Source: Gemmatimonadaceae bacterium
GTDB lineage: Bacteria > Gemmatimonadota > Gemmatimonadetes > Gemmatimonadales > Gemmatimonadaceae
NCBI GenBank assembly: GCA_016720905.1
Contig: JADKJT010000001.1
Location: 434,001-498,000, forward strand
DNA length: 64,000 nt
Direction: 5' to 3'
Part shown: one piece after another, positions 7,350-15,670 of the stretch
Layout of the letters: each line of letters begins with the position of its first letter
Numbering within the stretch: position 1 is the first letter of the stretch
Program-made: the position numbers and the translations under genes
Notes under the pieces: model-generated
Database searches by the model: none
What the model was told of the DNA's origin: nothing
What the model saw: the letters and a program-made list of their open reading frames with translations, nothing else

Positions 7350-9559
7350 TTGCGTCGCCGCCGTTCCTGTTCGGCCATGCGCCGCAGTTCGTCGTAGGCG
7401 CGCCGAGCGGCGGCCCGGCCGCGACGGTCGCCGATGGCATTGATGGCCTCGTCCACGGCCCGTTGCAGATCCTTGATGCGCAACTCCGGCTCGCGTACAC
7501 GAGGGGGCATCGGCGGCTCCGGCGCGTCGGGTGGCTCTTCGAGCATGGCAATGCGCGACTCCGCTTCACACGATGTGGTTGGCGCCGTGCCCGCGCGAAA
7601 CCATTCGCGCCGCGACGGGCCACACCAGTCGCTGCCCAGCGCGCCCGTGCCAATATCGATGGACGCGGTGACAATGCCCGAGGGCGGACGCCAGGCCACA
7701 TCCTGTTCCGGGCTGTGCCAGCCGTCGCGAATGAAGCGCGCCCACACCGGTGCAGCGAGTCGTCCACCTGAAGCGTCGCCGCCCAGTGGTTCCGGTTCAT
7801 CGGCACCAAACCACACACTGGCCACCAGGCTGGGCGTGTAGCCCACAAACCAGACATCGGTGCCGTCGTTGGTCGTGCCGGTTTTTCCGGCCACTGGTCC
7901 ACGGATGCCGGCGCCGCGCACGGCGCGGCCAGTGCCTTCGTCCACCACGCTGCGCAGCATCGACGTGACCAAAAACGCTTCGCGCGCATCAAGCACACTG
8001 GACGTGATCGATGGCGGACGTGACCACAGCACTCTGCCAAACGTGTCTTCGATTTGCTCGACGGCATATGGCTGCACGTTGCTGCCGCCATTGCCGAAGG
8101 GCGCGTAGGCCGCGGTGAGTTCCAATGGCGTGACCGAACCCGCGCCCAAGGCCAGCGCCGGCACATCGGGCAGCGCACTGGCAATGCCCATGGCGTGGGC
8201 CTGGGCAATGATGCGCGGAATACCCACTTCGCGACTGATGCGCACGGTGGCCGCGTTGGCCGAATGCGCCAGCGCGTCGCGCATGGTCACGCGGCCCGCG
8301 TAGTCGTCGTTGAAATTGGCGGGCGTCCACTCGTCACGCCCTTCGCCAATGGTGATGGGTTCGTCGTCCACCATGGTGGCGGTGGTGTGGCCGTACTGCA
8401 ATGCGACAGCGTACACGAATGGTTTGAAGGCCGAGCCAGGCTGACGACGCGCACGCATGGCGCGATTGAATCCCTTGCGCTCGATGCGACGGCCGCCGAC
8501 TATCGCGCGAATGGCACCAGTGGATGGATCGAGCGCCACCAACGCGCCCTGTGTGCGCGAGGGCGCGTCGCGCCATCCGCCGCGTTCGTTGTCCACTTGC
8601 GCCGCACCACTGGCAATGGCGCGTTCGGCGGCAAACTGCGCCCGACGATCGAAGGTGCTGCGCACCCGCAACTGCCCGTCGTTGAGACTGGCCGGGATGG
8701 CGCCCACGCTGCGCAGGGAGTCCAACACGCCGCGCACCGTTTCCACGGCCCACGAATCGGTGCGTCGCGGTGGTTGCCACTGTTCGGGTAAATCGGCGAT
8801 GTCGGTGGCGCGCGCTGCGGCGATGGCCGCTGGCGTGGCCACGTGTTCCCGCTCCAGCACATCCAGTACTATCTCGCGGCGGTCATGCGCCCGCGACGGA
8901 TCGCGACGCGGCGTGTAACTGCTTGGCGCTTTGGGTAGCCCTGCCAACAACGCCGCCTCGGCCAGTGTGACATCGCGCACACTCTTGCCAAACAGATCCT
9001 GACTGGCGCCCTCCACCCCGTACACGCCGTTGCCCAGATAGATGGCGTTGAGATAGCGCTCCAGAATGGCCGGCTTATCAAGCGCGCGTTCAATGAGCAT
9101 CGCATAGCGCCATTCCAGCAGCTTACGCGGAATGCTGCGTTCGTTGGCCCGGTGACTCAGGAATACATTGCGCGCCAACTGCATGGTGATGGTGCTGGCA
9201 CCTTCGCGCACGCCAAGGGCCTTGACGTTCTCCACGCTGGCCCGCGCCACGCCCCGCCAATCGATGCCGTGATGCGAATAGAACCGCCGGTCTTCCACGG
9301 CCACGAATGCCGCCTGCACACGCGGCGCAATGCGCGACAACGGGACATTGACGCGCTTGACCTGCGAGAGCGGCGCAATGAGCGCGCCACGGCGATCAAG
9401 CAGTGCGCCACCTTCGGTGGGGCGCCAGGCCTGCAACTGCTGCACTGATGGACAGCCGTGAAAGCCACAGGAGAACCACCACGACGATGATATGGCCACG
9501 CCGAACACGGCGAGCACAGCGGAGTACCACCAGACCCGGCGGGGAATGCGTTTCAGCAT
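7346..9559 (-). CDS. Class A penicillin-binding protein (PBP1-type transglycosylase/transpeptidase)
   Basis: About 737 residues. A single N-terminal membrane anchor (WWYSAVLAVFGVAISSSWWF) is followed by a GT51 glycosyltransferase domain: VEDRRFYSHHG with catalytic Glu, GASTITMQLARN, RKLLEWRYAMLIE and LERYLNAIYLGNGVYGVEGA. The transpeptidase domain has SxxK in PGSAFKPF, SxN in AHSANAA and KTG in AGKTGTTND. It polymerises and cross-links peptidoglycan in the periplasm. The C-terminus is a Pro/Arg/Glu-rich tail. The ATG at 9559 has GAGGG almost abutting it, so a start slightly upstream (for example GTG at 9595) is possible. Divergent from a polysaccharide deacetylase. Confidence 0.93.
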   Translation of the reverse strand: MLKRIPRRVWWYSAVLAVFGVAISSSWWFSCGFHGCPSVQQLQAWRPTEGGALLDRRGALIAPLSQVKRVNVPLSRIAPRVQAAFVAVEDRRFYSHHGIDWRGVARASVENVKALGVREGASTITMQLARNVFLSHRANERSIPRKLLEWRYAMLIERALDKPAILERYLNAIYLGNGVYGVEGASQDLFGKSVRDVTLAEAALLAGLPKAPSSYTPRRDPSRAHDRREIVLDVLEREHVATPAAIAAARATDIADLPEQWQPPRRTDSWAVETVRGVLDSLRSVGAIPASLNDGQLRVRSTFDRRAQFAAERAIASGAAQVDNERGGWRDAPSRTQGALVALDPSTGAIRAIVGGRRIERKGFNRAMRARRQPGSAFKPFVYAVALQYGHTTATMVDDEPITIGEGRDEWTPANFNDDYAGRVTMRDALAHSANAATVRISREVGIPRIIAQAHAMGIASALPDVPALALGAGSVTPLELTAAYAPFGNGGSNVQPYAVEQIEDTFGRVLWSRPPSITSSVLDAREAFLVTSMLRSVVDEGTGRAVRGAGIRGPVAGKTGTTNDGTDVWFVGYTPSLVASVWFGADEPEPLGGDASGGRLAAPVWARFIRDGWHSPEQDVAWRPPSGIVTASIDIGTGALGSDWCGPSRREWFRAGTAPTTSCEAESRIAMLEEPPDAPEPPMPPRVREPELRIKDLQRAVDEAINAIGDRRGRAAARRAYDELRRMAEQERRRRN

Positions 9560-9688
9560 CCCTCGACGCGGCGATGGGGTCGGCGCGTTGGGCACAATTT
9601 GCAGATGCAGATGCAGCGTCCGCGACGACCTCGCTAGCTTTCGCGTCCATCGTTGTTCCACTCCATCCAGAGTCGCCTGCACCACCGC

Positions 9689-10747
9689 ATGTCGCACCCA
9701 AGACGTCGACCCACCCTGTTCGCGCGCCCGCTTGATCGCGCCATCACCGCGCTGGCGATCGCCGGACTCCTGGTCACGCCAAGTCCGGCCCACGCCCTCA
9801 TACGTCACGAGGGACGCGTAAGTGCCAGACAGGCGCCCGTCGCCAAGACCCCTCCCGGTGGCTCGCCCGCACGGGTGCCCAACGAACTGGGCCGTATCCC
9901 GATTCTGGAGTGGCACCAAGTGGTTGACGCCGACGGCACCTACAAGGTGTCGCGGGAGCGGTTCCGGGCCGAACTCACCGATTTGTATGCCCGTGGCTAT
10001 GTGCCCATCTCATTGGGCGACCTGCTGGACAAGCACATCGACCTGCCGGTCGGCAAGTCGCCGGTGCTGTTCACTTTCGACGACGCCTCGCCCAGCCAGT
10101 TTCGTTATCACGAACAGGGCGGCACGCGGGTGGTCGACCCAACCAGCGCGGTGGGCATCCTGCTGGACTTCATCAAAACGCATCCCGAGTGGAAGCCGCG
10201 CGGTCTGTTCTGCGCACTGCCGGCCGCGCAGGCGGGACATGCGTTCTTTGGGGAAAAGGGGATTGACGGACAGCAATCGGCGTGGCGCTTCCCCAAGCTG
10301 CAGTTCCTGGTGGCCCAGGGGTTCGAGTTGTGCAACCACACGTTGTGGCACGCCAAACTCAGCAAGTACCCTGACGCCTTTGTGCAGGAGCAGATCGCCC
10401 GCGGCACCATGGCCATCGATTCGGCGGTGCCCAACTACCGCGTGCGTGGATTTGCCCTTCCTTACGGGTTGTGGCCGAAGAACCGCGCGCTGGCCGTGAG
10501 TGGTTCGTGGCACGGCGCCAGGGGCAAGCGCGAGGTGAAGTACTCGCATGACGCCGTCTTTCTGGTAACCGGTGGTCCAGCCCGCAGTCCGTACGATCCG
10601 CAGTTCAACGCGCGCGCGTTGCCCCGAGTCCCGTTGCAGGGGGGCACGACACTGTCTACCACGCTCAATGCCATGGACAAGGCCGGCCCGATGGCGCGCT
10701 ACGTGTCGGACGGGAATCCGAACACGGTGGCCGGGCGGGCGCCATAA
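9689..10747 (+). CDS. Secreted polysaccharide deacetylase-family protein
   Basis: About 352 residues from the ATG at 9689. A signal peptide (LDRAITALAIAGLLVTPSPAHA) indicates export. The NodB-type carbohydrate esterase 4 fold is suggested by IPILEWHQVVD, VLFTFDDAS (first metal Asp pair) and ELCNHTLWHAKLSK, which carries the HTxxH metal site, and by RGFALPYGLWP. These enzymes remove N- or O-acetyl groups from cell-wall or exopolysaccharide. Divergent from the class A PBP 129 bp away, so the intergenic region probably holds both promoters and both products act on the envelope. Followed by an intrinsic terminator. Confidence 0.85.
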   Translation: MSHPRRRPTLFARPLDRAITALAIAGLLVTPSPAHALIRHEGRVSARQAPVAKTPPGGSPARVPNELGRIPILEWHQVVDADGTYKVSRERFRAELTDLYARGYVPISLGDLLDKHIDLPVGKSPVLFTFDDASPSQFRYHEQGGTRVVDPTSAVGILLDFIKTHPEWKPRGLFCALPAAQAGHAFFGEKGIDGQQSAWRFPKLQFLVAQGFELCNHTLWHAKLSKYPDAFVQEQIARGTMAIDSAVPNYRVRGFALPYGLWPKNRALAVSGSWHGARGKREVKYSHDAVFLVTGGPARSPYDPQFNARALPRVPLQGGTTLSTTLNAMDKAGPMARYVSDGNPNTVAGRAP

Positions 10748-10827
10748 GCTCAACGTGGTGGTGGCGTCTGGGCCGTCCCGACCGGGCGATACGTTCGACC
10801 AACCCTCTCTGCTGGGTCCTTCTTGGC

Positions 10828-10848
10828 GTCGCCCCCGGCGGCTTTTTT
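10828..10848 (+). terminator. Intrinsic terminator of the polysaccharide deacetylase gene
   Basis: GTCGCC (10828-10833) pairs with GGCGGC (10837-10842), with one G-T pair and a 3-nt loop, and is followed by six T residues at 10843-10848. It lies 80 bp after the deacetylase stop. Confidence 0.75.
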
Positions 10849-10927
10849 CACCCCGGCGCGGCCTTGCCGCCAATGGTGTAGCATTACAGTGGCACGCCAG
10901 CCCGTCCCAAAACGGGGGGTTGTTGGG

Positions 10928-11018
10928 GTGACGCTGTTGCGGGGGATCGGGCTGTGCAGATTGGCGGACACGCCGACTGTTCATTCCCTACGGGCCCGGT
11001 CCCCCAAACAGCTCATCT
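10928..11018. ncRNA. Candidate structured RNA in a 345-bp convergent intergenic region
   Basis: The gap 10748-11092 has no credible gene. Inside it GGTGA-c-GCTGTT-gc-GGGGGA-t-CGGGC (10928-10953) pairs with GCCCGG-t-CCCCC-a-AACAGC-TCATC (10995-11018). This gives a stem of about 23 bp with small bulges around a 41-nt loop that holds its own GGCG/CGCC hairpin. The length and bulged stem resemble a small structured RNA, but I found no conserved SRP, tmRNA, RNase P or 6S signature and the strand is undetermined. It could also be a factor-assisted terminator. Confidence 0.35.
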
Positions 11019-11092
11019 TTGATGGGAATTGCTGCCGACACCGCCCGGGGGCACCGCCGACGCCCGCCCCCTCAGGGCAGACAGGCGGTCGC

Positions 11093-11506
11093 CTATCGCG
11101 GGTCGGCGTCTGCGGCGCGCGCGCGTTCCACTTCGTCCCATCGATCAACCGCGCGGCGCAGGTGCGGGATGACGATGCTGCCGCCCACAATGAGGGCGAT
11201 GCTCATGGTCTCGAACACTTCGTCGCGCGTGGCGCCCTCTTCGGCGCAGCGCACGATGTGATAGGTGATGCAGTCGTCGCAGCGCAGCACCATCGACGCC
11301 ACCAACCCCAGCAACTCCTTGGTTTTCTCGTTGAGCGCGCCGCCTTCGTAGGCGCGTCCGTCCAGATTGAAGAATCGGTTGATGACGAGATTGTTCTCGC
11401 CGAGTATGCGGGCATTCATGCGCTCGCGAAATTCCCGGAATTCGGCCAGCTCGGTGGCCGTGTCGCGGCCGTGGTCGTGCGGCGGGGTCTTGGGCGTTTT
11501 GCTCAC
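11093..11506 (-). CDS. Carboxymuconolactone decarboxylase (AhpD-like) family protein
   Basis: 137 residues from a GTG at 11506 with GAGG about 10 nt upstream. The CMD-fold core is visible: KTKELLGLVASMVLRCDDCITYHIVRCAEEGATRDEVFET, with the redox-type CxxC...H motif (C-D-D-C, then H). The family includes gamma-carboxymuconolactone decarboxylase and AhpD-like alkylhydroperoxidases; the CxxC favours an AhpD-like thiol role. It follows the TPR gene by 23 bp and is probably co-transcribed with it. A longer frame would run back into the upstream gene and is less likely. Confidence 0.85.
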   Translation of the reverse strand: MSKTPKTPPHDHGRDTATELAEFREFRERMNARILGENNLVINRFFNLDGRAYEGGALNEKTKELLGLVASMVLRCDDCITYHIVRCAEEGATRDEVFETMSIALIVGGSIVIPHLRRAVDRWDEVERARAADADPR

Positions 11507-11529
11507 AGCGTCGGCCTCACGGCATTGGG

Positions 11530-12123
11530 TTAGAACGAGTAGTTGCGCAGGGTATTGAGCGCGGTTTCCAGCGCGGCCCGTTGCTGGGCGTTGGGCGAGA
11601 GTGCCCACAGGTCCTCGTACGCACCGATGGCCATGGCCAGCGCTTCCTTATCGTGCTCACTGGCGGCCAACGAGGCGGCGTTGTCGGCCAAGGCCGCCTT
11701 GGCGACTTGATCAGCGGGAAACCGCTGCGTGACCTGAAGCCACCGAATGGTGCGATCGCGTTGATTCGATTCGGTGAGCGCCCACAGATGCCAGGCCCCC
11801 CGATTCTCCGGATCAGCGGCCAGCGCGCGGTTCGCCAGCTCACCCACCACGTCAGGGCCCCGACCCGACAGCCAGTACGCGTTGGCGAGAATCACCAGGG
11901 CCCGGGCATTGGTGGGCTGTTCCTCCACCACCCGCTCATACAGCGGCCCCGCCACCTCGGGCATGTGCAGCCAGACCTCGGTGGCGGACACCAGCGCGTC
12001 GGGGGTGACACCGTGACGCAATTGGTGCAGGCGTTCCATCAAGACACCGACATTGCCGGTGGCCTCATAGAGGGAAACCGCCTCGGCAAGGGCGGCGGGA
12101 AGATCCGTGGGCGGGGCAATCAT
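11530..12123 (-). CDS. TPR-like protein, unrecognised
   Basis: About 197 residues from the ATG at 12123 (MIAPPTDLPAALAEA). Helical repeats such as GPLYERVVEEQPTNARALVILANAYWLSGR and LANRALAADPENRGAWHLWALTE resemble tetratricopeptide repeats, which mediate protein contacts. No signal peptide or membrane helix. Upstream in-frame codons exist up to 12396 but lie in the divergent leader of rho and look non-coding. Likely first gene of a two-gene unit with the CMD protein. Confidence 0.7.
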   Translation of the reverse strand: MIAPPTDLPAALAEAVSLYEATGNVGVLMERLHQLRHGVTPDALVSATEVWLHMPEVAGPLYERVVEEQPTNARALVILANAYWLSGRGPDVVGELANRALAADPENRGAWHLWALTESNQRDRTIRWLQVTQRFPADQVAKAALADNAASLAASEHDKEALAMAIGAYEDLWALSPNAQQRAALETALNTLRNYSF

Positions 12124-12544
12124 GGCGGGAAAAGTAGCGACTCGGGTCAAAGTCGCGGGGGTTGGGCGTCCCTCAGCCGTTGGTGCGGGTTGCGCAGATC
12201 GGTCTGGGTCGTAATACTCCAAGCGTAGCGATCGCGAAGGCTGGTTGGCGCCTCGCATCAAGTGCGACCGGGGTTCCGGGCACGTTCCGGCGATGAACCC
12301 CTCCAGTGATTCAGTTGCGCGAGTGTTCGCGCACCCCCGAGCGGTACCGGACGGCGCTTCACGCCAATCCGGCTGTGCGACGGCACGAAACAACACCCGT
12401 CCCGATTATCCCGCATTTCTTGCGCTTGTCTGCGCCTTTCGAGTCCCTTCGTGGATTCGGCTTTCTCGGCACATGGCCTTACTGGCCATGGCGCTGCGCT
12501 CCGTCCGTCCGGACGAGAGCCCACGTATCACCTGCAGTTTCCGA
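12124..12544. promoter_or_regulatory. 421-bp divergent region and probable rho leader
   Basis: No convincing gene lies here. It separates the leftward TPR gene from rho. Near the rho start are a perfect hairpin CATGGCC-ttact-GGCCATG (12472-12490) and a CGTCCGGACG palindrome (12506-12515). Long structured leaders are known for rho genes in other bacteria, where Rho represses its own expression, so an autoregulated leader is a reasonable inference. I see no clear promoter hexamers. Confidence 0.4.
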
Positions 12545-14194
12545 ATGAACGAACGCAAACGCCCTTCTCGCCGCGGCCGACCCCGGTCGAACTCGACCCC
12601 CGACACTACCGGGGATCTGAATCCGTATCTTGATGCGCCCGATAGCGGGCCAACGACTTCCCCGCCGCCAATTGAAGCGGCTCCGCCTCCGCGACCCGCG
12701 CCGCCGCCACCAGAAATAGTGGTGGAGCGCAACGCTGGCGATCAGCTTGAGCGCATTCAGCGCATGGAGCAGGCCGACCGTCTGGAGCGCGCCGCGCGGC
12801 CGGAGCGCGTGGACCGCCCGCCGCGCCCGGATCGTCCGCCACGTGGTGATCGCGGCCCCCGTCCACCGCGTGGTGATCGACCCGATCGCGGCGGTGAGCG
12901 AATCGATGGACCGGCGGGCGATGACCGCAATGGTCGTCGCAACGGACGACGTGGACGCAACCGATTCCGTCGTGGTGGTGGAGGTGGCGGCGGAGGCGGC
13001 GGACCAGTGGGCACCAACGTTGGTGGACAGGGCGCGGACGTCGGATTTGACCGTAGCCCGTCGATTGTTACACCCGCCGAAGGGACGATGCAGGGGTGGT
13101 TTGACGTGGCACGTGATGGCGGATTCCTTCGACTGCCGGTCAACAGCTACCTGCCCGATCCCGCCGATCCGTTTGTGTCGCCGGCGCTGGTTCGCCAGTA
13201 CCAATTACGTCGCGGTGACAAACTCGAAGTGTCGTTCGGGCGCGACCAGCGCGGTCGTCAGGTGGTCATCGATGTCGTGGCGTTGAATGAAGGGTCGCCG
13301 GTGTTCCTTGAAAAGCGCCCCGACTTCAATACCCTCACGGCCAGCTACCCCGACCGGAAGTTGACGCTCGAAACGGGTCGCCCGGCGAAGACCGGACCCG
13401 AACTCACGCGACGGGCCATCGACCTCATTGCGCCCATCGGATACGGCCAGCGCGCGCTTATTGTGGCGCCGGCACGCGCCGGCAAGACCACGCTGTTGCA
13501 GGCCATCGTCGAGGGCGTGGCCATCAACCATCCGCAGGCGGCGTTGCTGGTGCTGCTGGTGGATGAGCGTCCGGAAGAAGTGAGCGAGATGATCACGTGG
13601 GGATACGGCGAAGTGGTCGCCTCCAGCTTCGACATGCCGGCCAAGCGCCACGTGGAAGTGGCCGAAATGACACTTGAACGCGCGCGACGCCTGGTGGAGC
13701 TGGGTCAGGACGTGGTGATCGTACTCGACTCCATCACGCGATTGGCCCGCGCGTACAACACGGTGGAACGCGGCACCGGACGCACTATGTCGGGCGGCCT
13801 CGATTCATCAGCCATGCAGAAGCCGAAGGCGTTTTTCGGATCGGCCCGCATGATCGCCCCGCAACACGGCGGCGGTTCGCTGAGCATCATTGCGACGGCG
13901 CTGGTGGAAACCGGCTCGCGCATGGATGAAGTGATCTTCGAGGAGTTCAAGGGCACGGGCAACTCCGAGATCAAGCTCGATCGCAGTCTCGCCGACCGGC
14001 GCATCTACCCCGCCTTTGATATCGCCACCAGCGGGACCCGTCGCGAAGAGAAGTTGTATCGTCCCGACCAGTTGGAGAAAGTCCACCTGCTGCGTCGCGG
14101 CCTGCATCAGTTGCCGCCGCAGGCGGGCATGGAGTGGCTCATCAAACGCATCGCCGCCACGTCCAACAACGATTCGCTGCTGGATGGACTGTAA
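12545..14194 (+). CDS. rho: Transcription termination factor Rho with long RG-rich N-terminus
   Basis: 549 residues, longer than the usual ~420. Residues 1-170 are low complexity: Pro-rich (about 33-57), then Arg/Asp/Pro repeats (90-143) and a run of ten glycines (144-153). The RNA-binding cold-shock-like domain begins at GWFDVARDGGFLRLP (about 184). The ATPase domain has P-loop APARAGKTT (about 308-316), Walker B VIVLDSITRLARAYN, and the Q/R-loop region PKAFFGSARM. The usual N-terminal helical Rho_N segment is not apparent. Rho is the RNA helicase that ends transcription at unstructured C-rich sites. No clear Shine-Dalgarno precedes 12545; an in-frame ATG at 12473 is possible. Confidence 0.95.
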   Translation: MNERKRPSRRGRPRSNSTPDTTGDLNPYLDAPDSGPTTSPPPIEAAPPPRPAPPPPEIVVERNAGDQLERIQRMEQADRLERAARPERVDRPPRPDRPPRGDRGPRPPRGDRPDRGGERIDGPAGDDRNGRRNGRRGRNRFRRGGGGGGGGGGPVGTNVGGQGADVGFDRSPSIVTPAEGTMQGWFDVARDGGFLRLPVNSYLPDPADPFVSPALVRQYQLRRGDKLEVSFGRDQRGRQVVIDVVALNEGSPVFLEKRPDFNTLTASYPDRKLTLETGRPAKTGPELTRRAIDLIAPIGYGQRALIVAPARAGKTTLLQAIVEGVAINHPQAALLVLLVDERPEEVSEMITWGYGEVVASSFDMPAKRHVEVAEMTLERARRLVELGQDVVIVLDSITRLARAYNTVERGTGRTMSGGLDSSAMQKPKAFFGSARMIAPQHGGGSLSIIATALVETGSRMDEVIFEEFKGTGNSEIKLDRSLADRRIYPAFDIATSGTRREEKLYRPDQLEKVHLLRRGLHQLPPQAGMEWLIKRIAATSNNDSLLDGL

Positions 14195-14230
14195 GGGCGG
14201 TCGTCCAGCCACGGTCGTGGACCACGCTTC

Positions 14231-15670
14231 ATGACCCGCAACCGCATCGCGCACCGTGCCGATTTTTCGGTGCGGTGCGCGTGTGGCAAGGTGTACAACA
14301 CCGACGACACGCACATCGGCAAGCAGATCAAGTGCCGGTGCGGGCGTGTCGTGACGATCGTGCGCCCGCGGGAGGAGTACGCGGAGTCGTACGAAGCCAA
14401 GGCGAAGGACGAACAGCGCCGTCGCGAACAGGACGCGGCGGTGCAGGCCCGGCGAACCGCGTCAGCCCGACGGCGAGCGCGACTCACGCAATGGCCCAAG
14501 CGGATCGGACCAGCGATGGCGGCGTGGCTGATGGATGCCGTGAGCGTGATGGGCAGTCGGCGGCCCCTGCGTCGATGGACGGCGCGCGCATCGTGGGCGT
14601 GGAGCGCGCTGATGTTGGTGACCTGGGTGTTGCTGATCACCACGTCGGAATCGTTTCTGCCCGCCACGCTGCTGGCGTATGGTCCGCGATTTGTCTTGCT
14701 CATACCGTTCGTGATGCTGGTGCCGTTGGCGGTCGTCGTCGTGCGCAGCGCGCTCGTTCCGCTCACGCTCGCGCTGGCCGTCGTGGTGGGCCCCATCATG
14801 GGCGGTCGTGTGTCGTGGCGGACCGTGGGTCGATCACTGCCGGCCAATCCACCCGCTGGGGCGATGCGCGTGCTGAGCTTCAACACACAGGGTGGCGGCA
14901 TTGTGGCGGTGCAACTGCGCGACGTGATCGATCGCCTGCATCCCGACCTGATTGCCCTGCAGGAGTGCGGTGACGCCCTGTGGGATTCATTGCAGGCGTT
15001 GCCGCGCTGGCATCGCGCCCGCTACGCGAACTTGTGCACCGCAAGCCGTTGGCCGATTACGGCCGAGGACTTGATGCCGCGCGGAGATTTTCAGCGCATT
15101 GCTCAATACGGGTTTGGCGGGACGGCCATGGTGGCGCGGTACACCATCGCGTCGCCGCATGGCCCGCTGGTGTTCGTCAACCTGCATCTCGAAACCGCCC
15201 GCAAGGGACTGGAGGCGTTGTCGGGCGATGATGGATTCATTCCCGATCAACTGACCGCATCGCGCGCGGAAGACATCGCGCGGCGCGGGACCGCGGGGAA
15301 CCGCATCGACCTCAATGCGCGCATCCGCGACCGCGAATCAGAGCGGGCGGCGGTGTGGTCGTCACGCGGCGACCCGCGCGTGCCCGTCATTTTCGCCGGC
15401 GATTTCAACCTGCCCGTGGAGAGCGCCATCTTCCGCCGACACTGGGGCGGATTCACCGATGCGTTCGAATCGAGTGGCTCAGGCTTTGGCTGGAGCAAAC
15501 GCGAAGGTCGACTGCTTCGTATTCGCATCGATCACATCCTGGGCAACGACGCCGCACCGCGAGCGCTCGGCGCCTGGCTCGGACCGGAACTCGGCAGCGA
15601 TCACTTGCCGCTGGTGGCCGACCTGAATTCGTCCAGCAGCGTGGCCGCGGCACGAATGCCGAGTCGATAG
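14231..15670 (+). CDS. Membrane-anchored endonuclease/exonuclease/phosphatase-family protein with N-terminal zinc ribbon
   Basis: 479 residues. An N-terminal zinc ribbon uses CxC (residues 16, 18) and CxC (35, 37), followed by a basic, charged linker (about 45-85), three or four membrane helices (about 115-185) and an EEP catalytic domain. EEP motifs: VLSFNTQGGG, LIALQECGD (metal Glu), VFVNLHLET, VIFAGDFNLP, LRIRIDHILGN and GSDHLPLVADL. The fold cleaves phosphodiesters of nucleic acids, lipids or inositol phosphates; substrate is unknown. The catalytic part probably faces the periplasm. Its 3' end overlaps the convergent M20 dipeptidase gene by 70 bp, so the last 23 residues are coded on top of another gene. 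Confidence 0.8.
   Translation: MTRNRIAHRADFSVRCACGKVYNTDDTHIGKQIKCRCGRVVTIVRPREEYAESYEAKAKDEQRRREQDAAVQARRTASARRRARLTQWPKRIGPAMAAWLMDAVSVMGSRRPLRRWTARASWAWSALMLVTWVLLITTSESFLPATLLAYGPRFVLLIPFVMLVPLAVVVVRSALVPLTLALAVVVGPIMGGRVSWRTVGRSLPANPPAGAMRVLSFNTQGGGIVAVQLRDVIDRLHPDLIALQECGDALWDSLQALPRWHRARYANLCTASRWPITAEDLMPRGDFQRIAQYGFGGTAMVARYTIASPHGPLVFVNLHLETARKGLEALSGDDGFIPDQLTASRAEDIARRGTAGNRIDLNARIRDRESERAAVWSSRGDPRVPVIFAGDFNLPVESAIFRRHWGGFTDAFESSGSGFGWSKREGRLLRIRIDHILGNDAAPRALGAWLGPELGSDHLPLVADLNSSSSVAAARMPSR

Noticed and set aside
9560..9919. N-terminal 120-codon extension of the penicillin-binding protein
   Set aside because: It would overlap the start of the divergent deacetylase and lacks a signal or domain; the membrane anchor begins right after the chosen ATG.
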